From positions 1 through 18,564 of the forward strand of contig CACXFP010000043.1 of the NCBI GenBank assembly GCA_902766985.1: 18,564 bases of DNA, written 5' to 3'. This document shows positions 7,501 to 14,716 of the stretch, piece after piece (positions within the stretch are counted from its first letter, which is position 1; each line of letters starts with the position of its first letter). Below the pieces are notes generated by a model. That model did not search any database. It worked only from the letters and a program-made list of their open reading frames with translations, and had not been told where the DNA came from. The stretch is from an uncultured Bacteroidia bacterium. Lineage in GTDB: Bacteria > Bacteroidota > Bacteroidia > Bacteroidales > UBA932. The position numbers were made by a program, and so were the translations under genes.

Positions 7501-8058
7501 ATATTCCGCGGCACCAATCTCAATAGTACGACCGATGCGGAGCAGGATGTCATGGCCAATTATCTGAACATCGGATGGGACATCGATCTACGCCAGAGTA
7601 CAGAGGGTAGCGAAGCCTTTGCAAGCAAATACGGTGTTACATATGTTATGTGTGACTATAATGCTTCAATCTCTGCATTGACGTCTGACGTCAACAAGGT
7701 CAAAAAGACAGTGATGGCCTATATCAATGCAGCAAAGGCAGGAAAGGCATCCTATTTCCACTGCCGTATCGGATCCGACCGCACCGGCTATTGGGGACTG
7801 CTGATAGAAGGATTGCTTGGCGTGTCCGTCAAAGATTGCTCCATTGATTATGAGTTGACTAGTTTCGCTAACGGTGTGACCAGCGGAAACAGGACACGTA
7901 ACTCCGGTCTGTTCAAAGACGGAATGGACTTCTTCAAGAACAAGAATTATTATAACGGCAACCTTGAGGACACAATTACCCAATATCTTACAAATGAGAT
8001 TGGAATCTCAATTGAAGACATTAATGCCTTCAAGAACATCGTCCTCGAAGATATTTAG
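4522..8058 (+). CDS. Fimbrillin-like surface lipoprotein with Ig-like repeats and a C-terminal protein tyrosine phosphatase domain
   Basis: A 1178-residue lipoprotein (lipobox LLSSC, Cys27). Domains in order: fimbrillin-like region ~40-298 (TKT motif, WIEGDELTVI, WYAVYPY); variant module ~317-480; Big_2-like Ig domain ~484-567; module ~574-711 (YLIVSGGKALANNNGS, GKYIQR); second Big_2-like ~715-802; linker; FN3-like domain ~880-952; protein tyrosine phosphatase ~955-1178. The phosphatase carries NFRDLGG (973-979), IDLRQSTEGS, and HCRIGSDRTG with the nucleophile Cys1081 and Arg1087 of the HC-X5-R loop, as in the bacterial Y_phosphatase3 group that acts on phosphotyrosine or phosphoinositides. 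All key residues are present, so it looks active. Lipidation and the adhesin-like stalk place it at the cell surface. It is the second gene of a probable five-gene operon. Domain names are by motif recognition; substrate is unknown. Confidence 0.85.
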   Translation: MKKHFRPIPLALGIFSIAMGFLLLSSCAKELTSDIPDDDSVEMIIKVGTDTKTANNGDKTQWIEGDELTVIHSSNGNDFWYSYFSWYGANAFSGKVNRLSSENDWYAVYPYREQNVSAKQINLTFPSLQTQTGNDNKEHFAGEQFPMFGKKKGVARTEELSLQMQNILAASEFKVKNTTDSPIIVKSIEFTATSPIAGAFSIDLTGDKPVLTAGTGASYKVKLSITDGDEVPAGETGYFYMAVAPFEAPAGSELTVKTVAVHPSDPGTSYTYDYTITLDEAASFSSGLVKSINVAFDDSNTPDPGTGGEVPLEPGEQPEDGVYLLVYVNGENSLAFAPMVDQQSNNYAIPVTVIGNEVVPKAGQDLSRYAVTIENTGEKHACDGESWAYNVTNADGYYVFYSSDGGNSDAAIQIKENNEMSSGGTKYYHTFVQAEDGIQIRSAQNSSGAYQYLLTYSDGTGFHYSRDESDQGKKLHLYTLGHKEKQTLVFSQTSVTYDFDAGGDFPEPTLSGNMTDVTYSSSDESVAEVNPSTGEVTIKKAGYAEIIATAEADDTYFGATASYTITATTNAATTFYRVTEFTAGQQYLIVSGGKALANNNGSIASVDVSSTGDVIQVADASSLTWTAASGSVSGVTLVNEGKYIQRGSSSSGKPSVGNAPSNNNYYFWTYDASNSYMSTANGTTYYLYYSSGWSQSSSASSSHTVTIYSTTKPKSSQTLSFNSASIIWTIGEGYSVGSSYAFPQTVSGNITPVTYSSSNTNAATIDGDRITITGIGLTTIKARTEGNDDYAPAEASYTLRIREQVSGDFVDLGVFNLENQKVKNFLDAAATQYTDTNYEKVGQTNALTIVANYATSVPTYSSSGSGWGGETLVHTEDRIDVPNPVTIEWETPSSGTTTITIFADQSLTEDIWTQTTTSGKTSDVVYNLIPGETYYCTVEDSSGLLLKGTFTTEGRRRMIRLSDRDGAYDRANNFRDLGGMVTADGNKRIKYGWIFRGTNLNSTTDAEQDVMANYLNIGWDIDLRQSTEGSEAFASKYGVTYVMCDYNASISALTSDVNKVKKTVMAYINAAKAGKASYFHCRIGSDRTGYWGLLIEGLLGVSVKDCSIDYELTSFANGVTSGNRTRNSGLFKDGMDFFKNKNYYNGNLEDTITQYLTNEIGISIEDINAFKNIVLEDI

Positions 8059-8107
8059 ACAGATCATTTAATCATAATAGAGTATTAACCTTCAAATTAT
8101 TTTTATT

Positions 8108-8218
8108 ATGGAAACGAACAAAACCGTTTACACCCAGCCTCAGGTTGAGGAAATCAAGTTGGAAAGCGAAGGCATCATGGCCGGAATGGAGTCCGGTGGT
8201 GAAGAGATCATTGGCTAA
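8108..8218 (+). CDS. Short leader-like peptide, 36 aa
   Basis: ATG at 8108 to TAA at 8218, between two lipoprotein genes (49 bases after the first, 15 before the second). The peptide has a YTQPQVEEIKLESEGIMAG core and an acidic, glycine-rich tail (SGGEEIIG). It has no signal peptide. The core aligns with YTPPRFSIVDL of the 50-aa peptide at 4315. Peptides of this form (an aromatic residue and a proline followed by alternating hydrophobic and acidic residues, then a Gly/acidic tail) are a familiar but uncharacterised class in Bacteroidales. Function unknown. Confidence 0.75.
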   Translation: METNKTVYTQPQVEEIKLESEGIMAGMESGGEEIIG

Positions 8219-8233
8219 CGTTTCCCTTCAGAG

Positions 8234-9979
8234 ATGAAAAAAACATTTTTTATGCTGGGGCTGCTCTCCGTAGTGGCCATGGCATCCTGTGACAAACGGG
8301 AGGATTCGGGACCGAAGACGACCCCGGATTCGAGTTTTCGTGGAATGATTGAAGAAATTGTCCCCGACGTTTCGTCAAAAGCATTCGCGACTGTGGATGA
8401 TAATTCCGTCTATCATCTTTTCTGGAACCGCGGAGACCGTGTAAGTATTTTTTATACCAGGACATATAACAGACAGTATGAGTTCCTGGACAGGGATGGT
8501 ACGACCGCGGGAGAATTCGAAAGGGTAGGTACAGATCCGGCCCATATTACTGAACAGGATATTGAAACCGGCTTCGATTATGCCATATATCCCTACGACA
8601 GGGACAATGCCTGCTCTACTACCGGCAAGCTGACTGTCGTGATTCCGGAAAGACAGGAATTCTACAACGATAAACGGGGCGTAGGCGTCCGTCCCCTAAT
8701 GGTCGCCCAGTCCGCAACCGGTGATTTCTTTTTCATGCATGCAGGTGCATATCTCGGCATAATGTTGAAGGGCGACGGTGTCGCGGTCAAGTCCATAACC
8801 TTCCAAGGAAAGAATTCAGAAATCATAGCAGGATACCCTGAGATTACTTTCGTAGATGGGGAACCCACTATGAGATTCAAGGAGGAGGACCTTGACAATG
8901 GTGATACCATAACGATGGAGTTTGACACCCCCGTCGAACTGGATGCAGATACGGAAAAACTGTTTTGGCTGAATCTGCCTGCCATAACCCTGGAAAACGG
9001 TTTTAACATTACCGTCAAGACTCCGAGCGGAGGGAGTTATACAAGGGAAATAGCCAGGTCGTTTACCTTTAAGAGGAAGACCTTCTACAAAATTTCCGCT
9101 GAAGTAGTCATAGAGTCCACGCCCGTTAGCTCTGTATCGCTGGACAAGGAGGAACTTACTTTGAACGTAGGGGAAGAAAAGACCCTGGTGGCGACTGTGT
9201 TGCCGGAAGATGCCGATGACAGGAGCGTGACATGGTCCAGCAGCGACGGGAACGTGGCTACGGTTGACACAGATGGTAAAGTCACCGCAGTGGCCGCAGG
9301 AACGGCGGACATCACTGTCACAACCAACGACGGCAGCAAGACAGCAGTATGCGCCGTTACGGTCAATGACGTGATCTCCTACAGCATGACGATAACCCCC
9401 GCCGAGGCTGAAATCAACGCCCTCGATCAACAGGATTACACAGTCACGCTGACTACCGTTAAGAACGGTGTATCCACGGACAGCCAGGTAGAGGCAACCT
9501 TGACAAGCAGCGACACGGATGTTGCTACCGTCTCCGGGCTTACAGCCACAGGAGTCAAGGGAGGAACGGCCACCATCACAGCTTCCTATACCCCGGAAGG
9601 ATCCTCCGAAGCGGTTACCGCCGAGGCTTCCCTGACTGTAAAGGATGTTATTTCCTACAGCCTTTCCATAGACCCGGAAGAAGCCTCCGAGATAATCATC
9701 GGCAGCACCAGGGAATATATCCTCACGCTGACCACCACGACCAACGGCGTCGACGCTACTTCCGTTGTAACAGCCGATGCCACCTGGTCCAGCAGTGAAG
9801 ACACCGTCGCCACTGTCTCCGCCGGCACCGCCACAGGTGTAAAGGAAGGAACTGTGACAATCACGGCGACTTATACTACCACCGATTCCCAGGAGCTCAC
9901 CGCTTCTGCAGAACTGACAGTCAACAAGAAGCCGAATCAGGCAGGTGACCCGACACCGATTGAAGACGATGTTTTTTAA
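8234..9979 (+). CDS. Fimbrillin-like lipoprotein with three Big_2 Ig-like domains
   Basis: A 581-residue lipoprotein (signal MKKTFFMLGLLSVVAMASC, Cys19). Residues ~35-290 resemble the fimbrillin/Mfa-like fold: SSKAF, WNRGDRVSIFY, FDYAIYPYDR and the late FTFKRKTFYKIS strand. Three tandem bacterial Ig-like Big_2 domains follow at ~294-377, ~381-470 and ~474-565, each with a WSSS or TSSD core and a VATV motif (e.g. VTWSSSDGNVATVDTDGKV, TATGVKEGTVTITATY). The protein ends with an acidic tail after a short linker. It lacks both the phosphatase and the ~130-residue module of its neighbours. It is separated from the next gene by 13 bases, so cotranscription is near certain. Likely a surface adhesin or fimbrial accessory subunit; the exact role is inferred. 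Confidence 0.85.
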   Translation: MKKTFFMLGLLSVVAMASCDKREDSGPKTTPDSSFRGMIEEIVPDVSSKAFATVDDNSVYHLFWNRGDRVSIFYTRTYNRQYEFLDRDGTTAGEFERVGTDPAHITEQDIETGFDYAIYPYDRDNACSTTGKLTVVIPERQEFYNDKRGVGVRPLMVAQSATGDFFFMHAGAYLGIMLKGDGVAVKSITFQGKNSEIIAGYPEITFVDGEPTMRFKEEDLDNGDTITMEFDTPVELDADTEKLFWLNLPAITLENGFNITVKTPSGGSYTREIARSFTFKRKTFYKISAEVVIESTPVSSVSLDKEELTLNVGEEKTLVATVLPEDADDRSVTWSSSDGNVATVDTDGKVTAVAAGTADITVTTNDGSKTAVCAVTVNDVISYSMTITPAEAEINALDQQDYTVTLTTVKNGVSTDSQVEATLTSSDTDVATVSGLTATGVKGGTATITASYTPEGSSEAVTAEASLTVKDVISYSLSIDPEEASEIIIGSTREYILTLTTTTNGVDATSVVTADATWSSSEDTVATVSAGTATGVKEGTVTITATYTTTDSQELTASAELTVNKKPNQAGDPTPIEDDVF

Positions 9980-9992
9980 CAGATAATACGGA

Positions 9993-12900
9993 ATGAAAAA
10001 ATATATATCCTATCTTCTGACCTTTGCGCTTCTGGTCCCGGCCTTCGTTTCCTGTACCGAGGAACTCCAGGACAACAGTCCCAGGAGAAGCCATAAGCAC
10101 ACGGTCTATTTCTCCGCTGTCGACCAGGTTACCAAGACCGGCCTGTCGATCGATGGCACTACAGTCAATCCGGACTGGAGGAAAACGGACAATAACAATG
10201 TCCATTTCTTCGAGATGGATGCCAACGCCAATGCAGCATATGGTGTAGCTGACGACATTACCCTCAGCGAAGAAAACCATACCGCCCATTTCAAGGCCGC
10301 CATCGATGAAGATATGGTTATCCATATCGATACGGATGATGGGAATAAAGGGGCCAAAGGCACAAGGCTCTCCCCCTTTACCTATGGAGCGGTTGTTGCG
10401 AAGAAACCGGGAGAGGCTCTTACGTTCGTGATACCGTCCGAGCAGCATCCCGACGCCGAGACCTTGAAGGATCCCGACGCCGATTTCCTTATCGGCTACA
10501 GCCGCAAGTCCTACGACGACCCTTATAACTACGACGACCTTGTCGTAGACCTGTATTTCGACCGCGTGGCCGCCCTCGGTCGCATCTCCCTCTCGAATTT
10601 CAAGGGAGACGGTGAAAAGGTCAAGTCCGTCACAGTAAATGCCAACGCCGGCCTGACCGGTTCGGTACCGGCAGCCGGCATCGATTTCAAAAATGCCGCC
10701 GTCACCTTCACCCGCGACGAAGGCCCCGGCAGTCTCACGCTATCATATGGAGACGGCGTTGACATCCCCGCCGCCGGTGCATTCGAAGCCTACTTTGTCA
10801 CCATTCCCGGTAAGGTTTCAATCACCAGCATAGAGATTGTCACCGACCAGTACCGTTACACCAAGGCCATCGACGGAGGCAAGGAGATCACCTTCTCGGC
10901 AGAAACCTTCAAGAACATCAACCTCGACCTCGACACCGCGACAGCCGAAGCCGAGGTACCCACCCCGACTGAAGACACCTTCTACCTGGCAGGCGAAATC
11001 GTGGCCGGAGAGTCCTATATGATCGTTTCCGGAGATCAGGCGATGACGACTGACGGCTCTACCCTCGGCGTCGTTCCCGTAACCGGTGCCGGAGAGGCTA
11101 CGATTCAGATTTCTGCTGCAAGTGTTTCCCTCTTCGAGGCTGCAGAGCATATCGAGTATTATGAGGGGACGAGTCCGGCAGGCCACTTTACCCTCAGCAA
11201 TGGGGGCAAGTTCCTCCAGCGTCATTCAGACGGCGGCACCCAGACCGGTGCGATCGGCGACATCCCGGGTACGAAGAAGTACTATGTATGGGAATATGAC
11301 GGTGAGCATCTGTATCACCTGAGCAGTTCCTCCAACACCTTCTATTTAGGTTATTTAGGAACTGATGACGGTTGGGCCTTCAAATATAACGGGACTCTGC
11401 CGGACACATATCTATACACTCTCACCAAACAGCTCAAACTCAGGAATCTCGCTTTCGACAAGGAGAGCGTCACCGTTGTCCTGGGACAGACTCCCGTACT
11501 ACCTACTCTCACAGGTGTTACCGATGGTATAGCTTACTCCTCCAGCGATACTGCAGTTGCAGAGGTGGATGCTTCCGGTAACGTAACTCCCAAGGCGGTC
11601 GGAACCGCGCTCATAACCGCGACGGCAGAAGCAAACGACGAGTACGCCGCAGGCTCGGCCAGCTATGAACTCAAGGTCACTGACGGCAGCGTCACCATCT
11701 GGTACAAAGTTGACGAAATTGAAGACAACGGTGAATATCTTATCGTGTCCAATGGCTATGCACTTGACAACAACGGTTCTTCCGGAGGTGCAGCAGTTAA
11801 AGTGGATGTTTCTGATGATACTATCCAGTATGAGGCACCGGAAACCATGATTTGGAATGCGACGGCGAGTTCCGGAAAATTCCGCCTTAACAATAGCGGA
11901 AAGGTTATCCGGCTTTCCAGCAATTCGTTCCAGATCGGCAACGCCTCCGGTACAGAAAGCAACAATCAATGGAATCTGAACGAAAATGGCTATCTGATGA
12001 TCTCTGACTACTATTTGTATTATAGTACCAACAACAGCAGATTCTCAGTCAGTACCTCCGCATCAGACACTCATACTGCTTCCCTGTTCAGCAACACGCC
12101 TCCTCTCCCTGCCTGGGATATCTCCTATGACCAGGAGACCGCGGAGTATGATCTTTCAACAGGTTCCTGGAATCCCGGTATGCCGGCTCTTACCAGCAGT
12201 GCTACCACGATATCCTATGTATCTGAGGACCCGACTGTAGCCTCTGTTTCGAACACCGGTACAGTTACCCCCCTCAAGAGAGGAAGCACTACCATCAAAG
12301 CAACGGCTCAGGGTGATGATTCCCACAAAGAGGCTACGGCCAGTTACGTCCTGCGCGTCATCGACAGCAGCGCTCCGCTCAATACATACACTAAGGTTAC
12401 TTCCACCTCAGGTCTTAAGCCAAATGCTAAGTACCTGCTGGTGTTCGAAGGCATTTCAGGAGATACGGATGGTGATGGAGATCCCAAGGTATTCAAGCCC
12501 ATACTCTCTCTAGATGAAAAGACTTTCACCAAGAGTACAGGCAATGCGATGGACGTTGAGATCTCGTCCGGCACGATTGCTTCCAATGATTACATAGACT
12601 GCCATCTCACGCTGGAATCCGGTTATTATCTCAAAGCCGACGGTGCCAACAGATATCTTTATCCTACCGGCACAAGCGGTGGCAGCGGTACCCTTTCCGC
12701 AGAAGCGACGGCTACAAATTCACTGACCATCAGCTTTAGTGATGGCATTGCGCAGATCAAGGCACAAAGTGGCAGCAACTATCTTGTTTGGTCCACGTCA
12801 AGCCACTACTTCAGCAGTAACGCCCAAGTATCGGGTTCATACTCTACCGGCATCTGTCTCTACGTCCTTGATGATGGCACGGCGCCTGGCGGCGGGGACG

Positions 12901-13346
12901 ATCCTACTCCGTCCGATAACACCTACTCCCTCGCCACCAGCATAGTAGCCGGCAAGCAGTATCTCATCGTATCAAACGGAAAGGCTCTCCAAAACAACAG
13001 TGGTTCTCCTGCTGCCGTCGATATTACGGTAAGCGGCGGTACGATCGAATATGATGCACCTTCCACCGTTCTATGGACTGCAGTTGCCGATGGTGATACG
13101 TTCAACTTTACCAACAATGACCAATATCTCAGAAGGCCTTCCAGCGGTTCTTCGGTAGGAATCGGCAACAAGTCAAGTACCGCAGATAACAATCAGTGGT
13201 ATTATGATGCTGACAATCAGCATGTGACAATAAAGCACACCTCGTCCAGTTCCGGAAGTACAACCACTTACTATCTCAAGTATAATACATCTTGGGACCT
13301 TAGTACCAGTACAGGCAATACCCTACTTTATACAAAAGAGCCTTAA
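9993..13346 (+). CDS. Large fimbrillin-like lipoprotein with alternating Ig-like and ~130-residue modules
   Basis: A 1117-residue lipoprotein (MKKYISYLLTFALLVPAFVSC, Cys21). Residues ~35-315 are fimbrillin-like, with VTKTG near the start as in the mature N-termini of the family. From 328 on, a ~130-160-residue module alternates with Big_2-like Ig domains: module 328-478, Ig 481-563, module 568-702, Ig 706-790, variant module 797-960, Gly/Asp/Pro linker, module 977-1117 at the very C-terminus. The module is recognised by GxxYLIVSNGxALxNN, a LWTA or IWNA strand, NNxQW and YYLxYS. I know no name for it; its length and aromatic strands suggest a beta-rich, possibly ligand-binding domain. It is the last gene of the operon and is followed by a terminator. 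Confidence 0.82.
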   Translation: MKKYISYLLTFALLVPAFVSCTEELQDNSPRRSHKHTVYFSAVDQVTKTGLSIDGTTVNPDWRKTDNNNVHFFEMDANANAAYGVADDITLSEENHTAHFKAAIDEDMVIHIDTDDGNKGAKGTRLSPFTYGAVVAKKPGEALTFVIPSEQHPDAETLKDPDADFLIGYSRKSYDDPYNYDDLVVDLYFDRVAALGRISLSNFKGDGEKVKSVTVNANAGLTGSVPAAGIDFKNAAVTFTRDEGPGSLTLSYGDGVDIPAAGAFEAYFVTIPGKVSITSIEIVTDQYRYTKAIDGGKEITFSAETFKNINLDLDTATAEAEVPTPTEDTFYLAGEIVAGESYMIVSGDQAMTTDGSTLGVVPVTGAGEATIQISAASVSLFEAAEHIEYYEGTSPAGHFTLSNGGKFLQRHSDGGTQTGAIGDIPGTKKYYVWEYDGEHLYHLSSSSNTFYLGYLGTDDGWAFKYNGTLPDTYLYTLTKQLKLRNLAFDKESVTVVLGQTPVLPTLTGVTDGIAYSSSDTAVAEVDASGNVTPKAVGTALITATAEANDEYAAGSASYELKVTDGSVTIWYKVDEIEDNGEYLIVSNGYALDNNGSSGGAAVKVDVSDDTIQYEAPETMIWNATASSGKFRLNNSGKVIRLSSNSFQIGNASGTESNNQWNLNENGYLMISDYYLYYSTNNSRFSVSTSASDTHTASLFSNTPPLPAWDISYDQETAEYDLSTGSWNPGMPALTSSATTISYVSEDPTVASVSNTGTVTPLKRGSTTIKATAQGDDSHKEATASYVLRVIDSSAPLNTYTKVTSTSGLKPNAKYLLVFEGISGDTDGDGDPKVFKPILSLDEKTFTKSTGNAMDVEISSGTIASNDYIDCHLTLESGYYLKADGANRYLYPTGTSGGSGTLSAEATATNSLTISFSDGIAQIKAQSGSNYLVWSTSSHYFSSNAQVSGSYSTGICLYVLDDGTAPGGGDDPTPSDNTYSLATSIVAGKQYLIVSNGKALQNNSGSPAAVDITVSGGTIEYDAPSTVLWTAVADGDTFNFTNNDQYLRRPSSGSSVGIGNKSSTADNNQWYYDADNQHVTIKHTSSSSGSTTTYYLKYNTSWDLSTSTGNTLLYTKEP

Positions 13347-13372
13347 GTCAACTCTGATAACGGTTAGTATAT

Positions 13373-13406
13373 AAAGAAATCCCCATTTTCGTGGGGATTT
13401 CTTTTT
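13373..13406 (+). terminator. Rho-independent terminator of the lipoprotein operon
   Basis: A perfect 13-bp stem (13373-13385 with 13392-13404), 6-base loop, then T residues. It lies 26 bases after the stop of the last lipoprotein gene. The A-rich left arm could also give a T tract on the minus strand, but no minus-strand gene ends here. Confidence 0.9.
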
Positions 13407-13472
13407 TCAACCATATCAGTCTAGTTGACGCACCGGGAAGGTGAAGTAGGTGTCAGGGAAGGGGAGCCCAAG

Positions 13473-13512
13473 CGGACAAATTGTCAAAATCGGCAGTTTG
13501 TCCGTTTTTTTT
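13473..13512 (+). terminator. Second terminator-like hairpin, with no gene in front of it
   Basis: An 11-bp stem (CGGACAAATTG at 13473-13483 with 13494-13504, one G-U pair) and a 10-base loop are followed by eight T residues (13505-13512). Between the preceding operon terminator and this hairpin there is no open frame I can support. It may be a back-up terminator or the 3' end of an unrecognised small RNA or lost gene. Confidence 0.7.
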
Positions 13513-13549
13513 GTCTCTTAGGTTTACTGGTCTGAAAAGCAAAACAATT

Positions 13550-13557
13550 TATTTTTG
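13550..13557 (+). promoter_or_regulatory. -7 element of the GH43 gene promoter
   Basis: TATTTTTG fits the Bacteroidetes -7 consensus TAnnTTTG and lies 44 bases before the GH43 ATG. A clear -33 TTTG is not present at the expected distance, so this rests on one element in AT-rich DNA. Confidence 0.45.
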
Positions 13558-13601
13558 TTATATTGGTAGCAGGAAATAATAAAGACTATATTATTTTGAC
13601 T

Positions 13602-14573
13602 ATGGCTAGAGCAATTAAATTCCTTATGATTGCCGTTGTTGCCGGAACAATGGTATCGTGTTGCATGACAAAGAAAGTCAATACCGGGAAGAGCATTGGA
13701 GAACTGCCTCCAAACCCTTTTGTCACAAATATCTATACGGCCGACCCTTCTGCCCATGTGTGGAGTGACGGGCGCCTGTATGTTTATCCTTCCCATGACG
13801 TGGATCCTCCCCGAGGCTGTGATCTGATGGACAAGTACCACGTGTTCTCCACCGACGATATGGTGCACTGGAAAGATCACGGAGAGATTCTCAATTCATC
13901 ACAGGTGGAGTGGGGCAGGCCTGAGGGTGGCTTCATGTGGGCACCCGACTGTGCCTACAAGGACGGCAAGTACTATTTCTATTTCCCCCATCCCAGTGGA
14001 AGCGACTGGAACAACACGTGGAAGGTGGGAGTGGCCATCAGCGACAAGCCTGACCGCGACTTCAAGGTGTGGGGATACATAAAGAACATGGGCGACGAGT
14101 TTGCCATGATTGACCCCTGCGTTCTAGTTGACAGCGACGGACAGGCATACTTCTACTATGGCGGTGGAGGACGGTGTGTCGGGGCAAGACTGAAAGACAA
14201 CATGGTCGAGCTGGCGGAGCCGCTCCGTAAGATGGAGGGGCTGACTGATTTCCATGAGGCGACATGGGTCCATAAACATGGCGACTGGTACTATCTGTCC
14301 TATGCTGACAACCACGTGGAGAATGACCGTGGAGCCAACCGCCTGCACTACGCCATGAGCAAAAACCCGCTTGGACCTTGGGAGTACAAGGGTATCATCT
14401 TGGAACCAACTGGCTGCGATACCTCACATGGCTCAATCGTGGAATACAAGGGTGAATGGTTCCTTTTTTACCACAACCAGGCATTAAGCGGCCAAGGCAA
14501 TCTGCGCAGCATCTGTGTAGACAGGCTGTACTACAATTCAGACGGCACTATCCAGTTGGTCAAGCAACATTAA
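13602..14573 (+). CDS. GH43-family glycosidase lipoprotein (beta-xylosidase / alpha-L-arabinofuranosidase type)
   Basis: A 323-residue protein. The ATG at 13602 starts a lipoprotein signal (MARAIKFLMIAVVAGTMVSC, Cys20); a TTG 39 bases upstream is less likely as it would add a non-signal extension and overlaps the region just after the -7 element. The five-bladed beta-propeller of GH43 is indicated by TADPSAHVWSDGRLYVY with the general base Asp48, MIDPCVLVDSDGQAYFYYGG with the pKa-modulating Asp171, and DFHEATWVHKHGDWYYLSY with the general acid Glu219. All three catalytic acids are present. Length is that of a single-domain GH43 with no extra carbohydrate-binding domain. The family cleaves arabinose or xylose side chains and xylo-oligomers with inversion; which of these applies is not decidable here. 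Lipidation suggests the periplasmic side or cell surface. It seems to be transcribed alone. Confidence 0.9.
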   Translation: MARAIKFLMIAVVAGTMVSCCMTKKVNTGKSIGELPPNPFVTNIYTADPSAHVWSDGRLYVYPSHDVDPPRGCDLMDKYHVFSTDDMVHWKDHGEILNSSQVEWGRPEGGFMWAPDCAYKDGKYYFYFPHPSGSDWNNTWKVGVAISDKPDRDFKVWGYIKNMGDEFAMIDPCVLVDSDGQAYFYYGGGGRCVGARLKDNMVELAEPLRKMEGLTDFHEATWVHKHGDWYYLSYADNHVENDRGANRLHYAMSKNPLGPWEYKGIILEPTGCDTSHGSIVEYKGEWFLFYHNQALSGQGNLRSICVDRLYYNSDGTIQLVKQH

Positions 14574-14599
14574 ACTTTGTACTGTGAAATCGAATGCAG

Positions 14600-14628
14600 G
14601 GCTCCTGACTAGAAATCCTTCAGGAGCC
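14600..14628. repeat. 9-bp inverted repeat (possible bidirectional terminator)
   Basis: GGCTCCTGA at 14600-14608 and TCAGGAGCC at 14620-14628 pair perfectly around an 11-base loop. It lies 26 bases after the GH43 stop and also over the stop codon of a minus-strand gene remnant. Neither strand has a proper T tract, so terminator function is uncertain. Confidence 0.5.
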
Positions 14629-14716
14629 TTGCGAGCATCGTTTCGACGTCGCTTCCGTTCAGAGGATAGGACGATGCCGTCAATTCCCTCAATGCCATCG
14701 CCAGGTTTATCGTGCA
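14609..14716 (-). pseudogene. 3' remnant of an unidentified minus-strand gene
   Basis: On the minus strand an open frame ends at the TAG at 14609-14611 and encodes a plausible protein C-terminus (NLAMALRELTASSYPLNGSD, then VETMLARLLKDF). An ATG at 14698 would give 29 residues, but there is no sign that this is a natural start. I do not recognise the parent protein. It meets a plus-strand gene remnant at about 14712-14725, which suggests that one deletion removed the 5' parts of two divergent genes. Confidence 0.4.

Noticed and set aside
8816..9430. 204-codon minus-strand open frame under the 581-aa lipoprotein gene
   Set aside because: Shadow of a clear coding frame; no motif, no promoter and no neighbouring minus-strand genes.
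9114..9930. Repeated segments that could suggest a CRISPR array or tandem DNA repeat
   Set aside because: The repetition is at protein level (three Big_2 domains) with diverged DNA and no uniform repeat-spacer spacing.
13563..13601. Upstream TTG start for the GH43 protein
   Set aside because: It lies just after the predicted -7 element and the extension would precede an intact lipoprotein signal.
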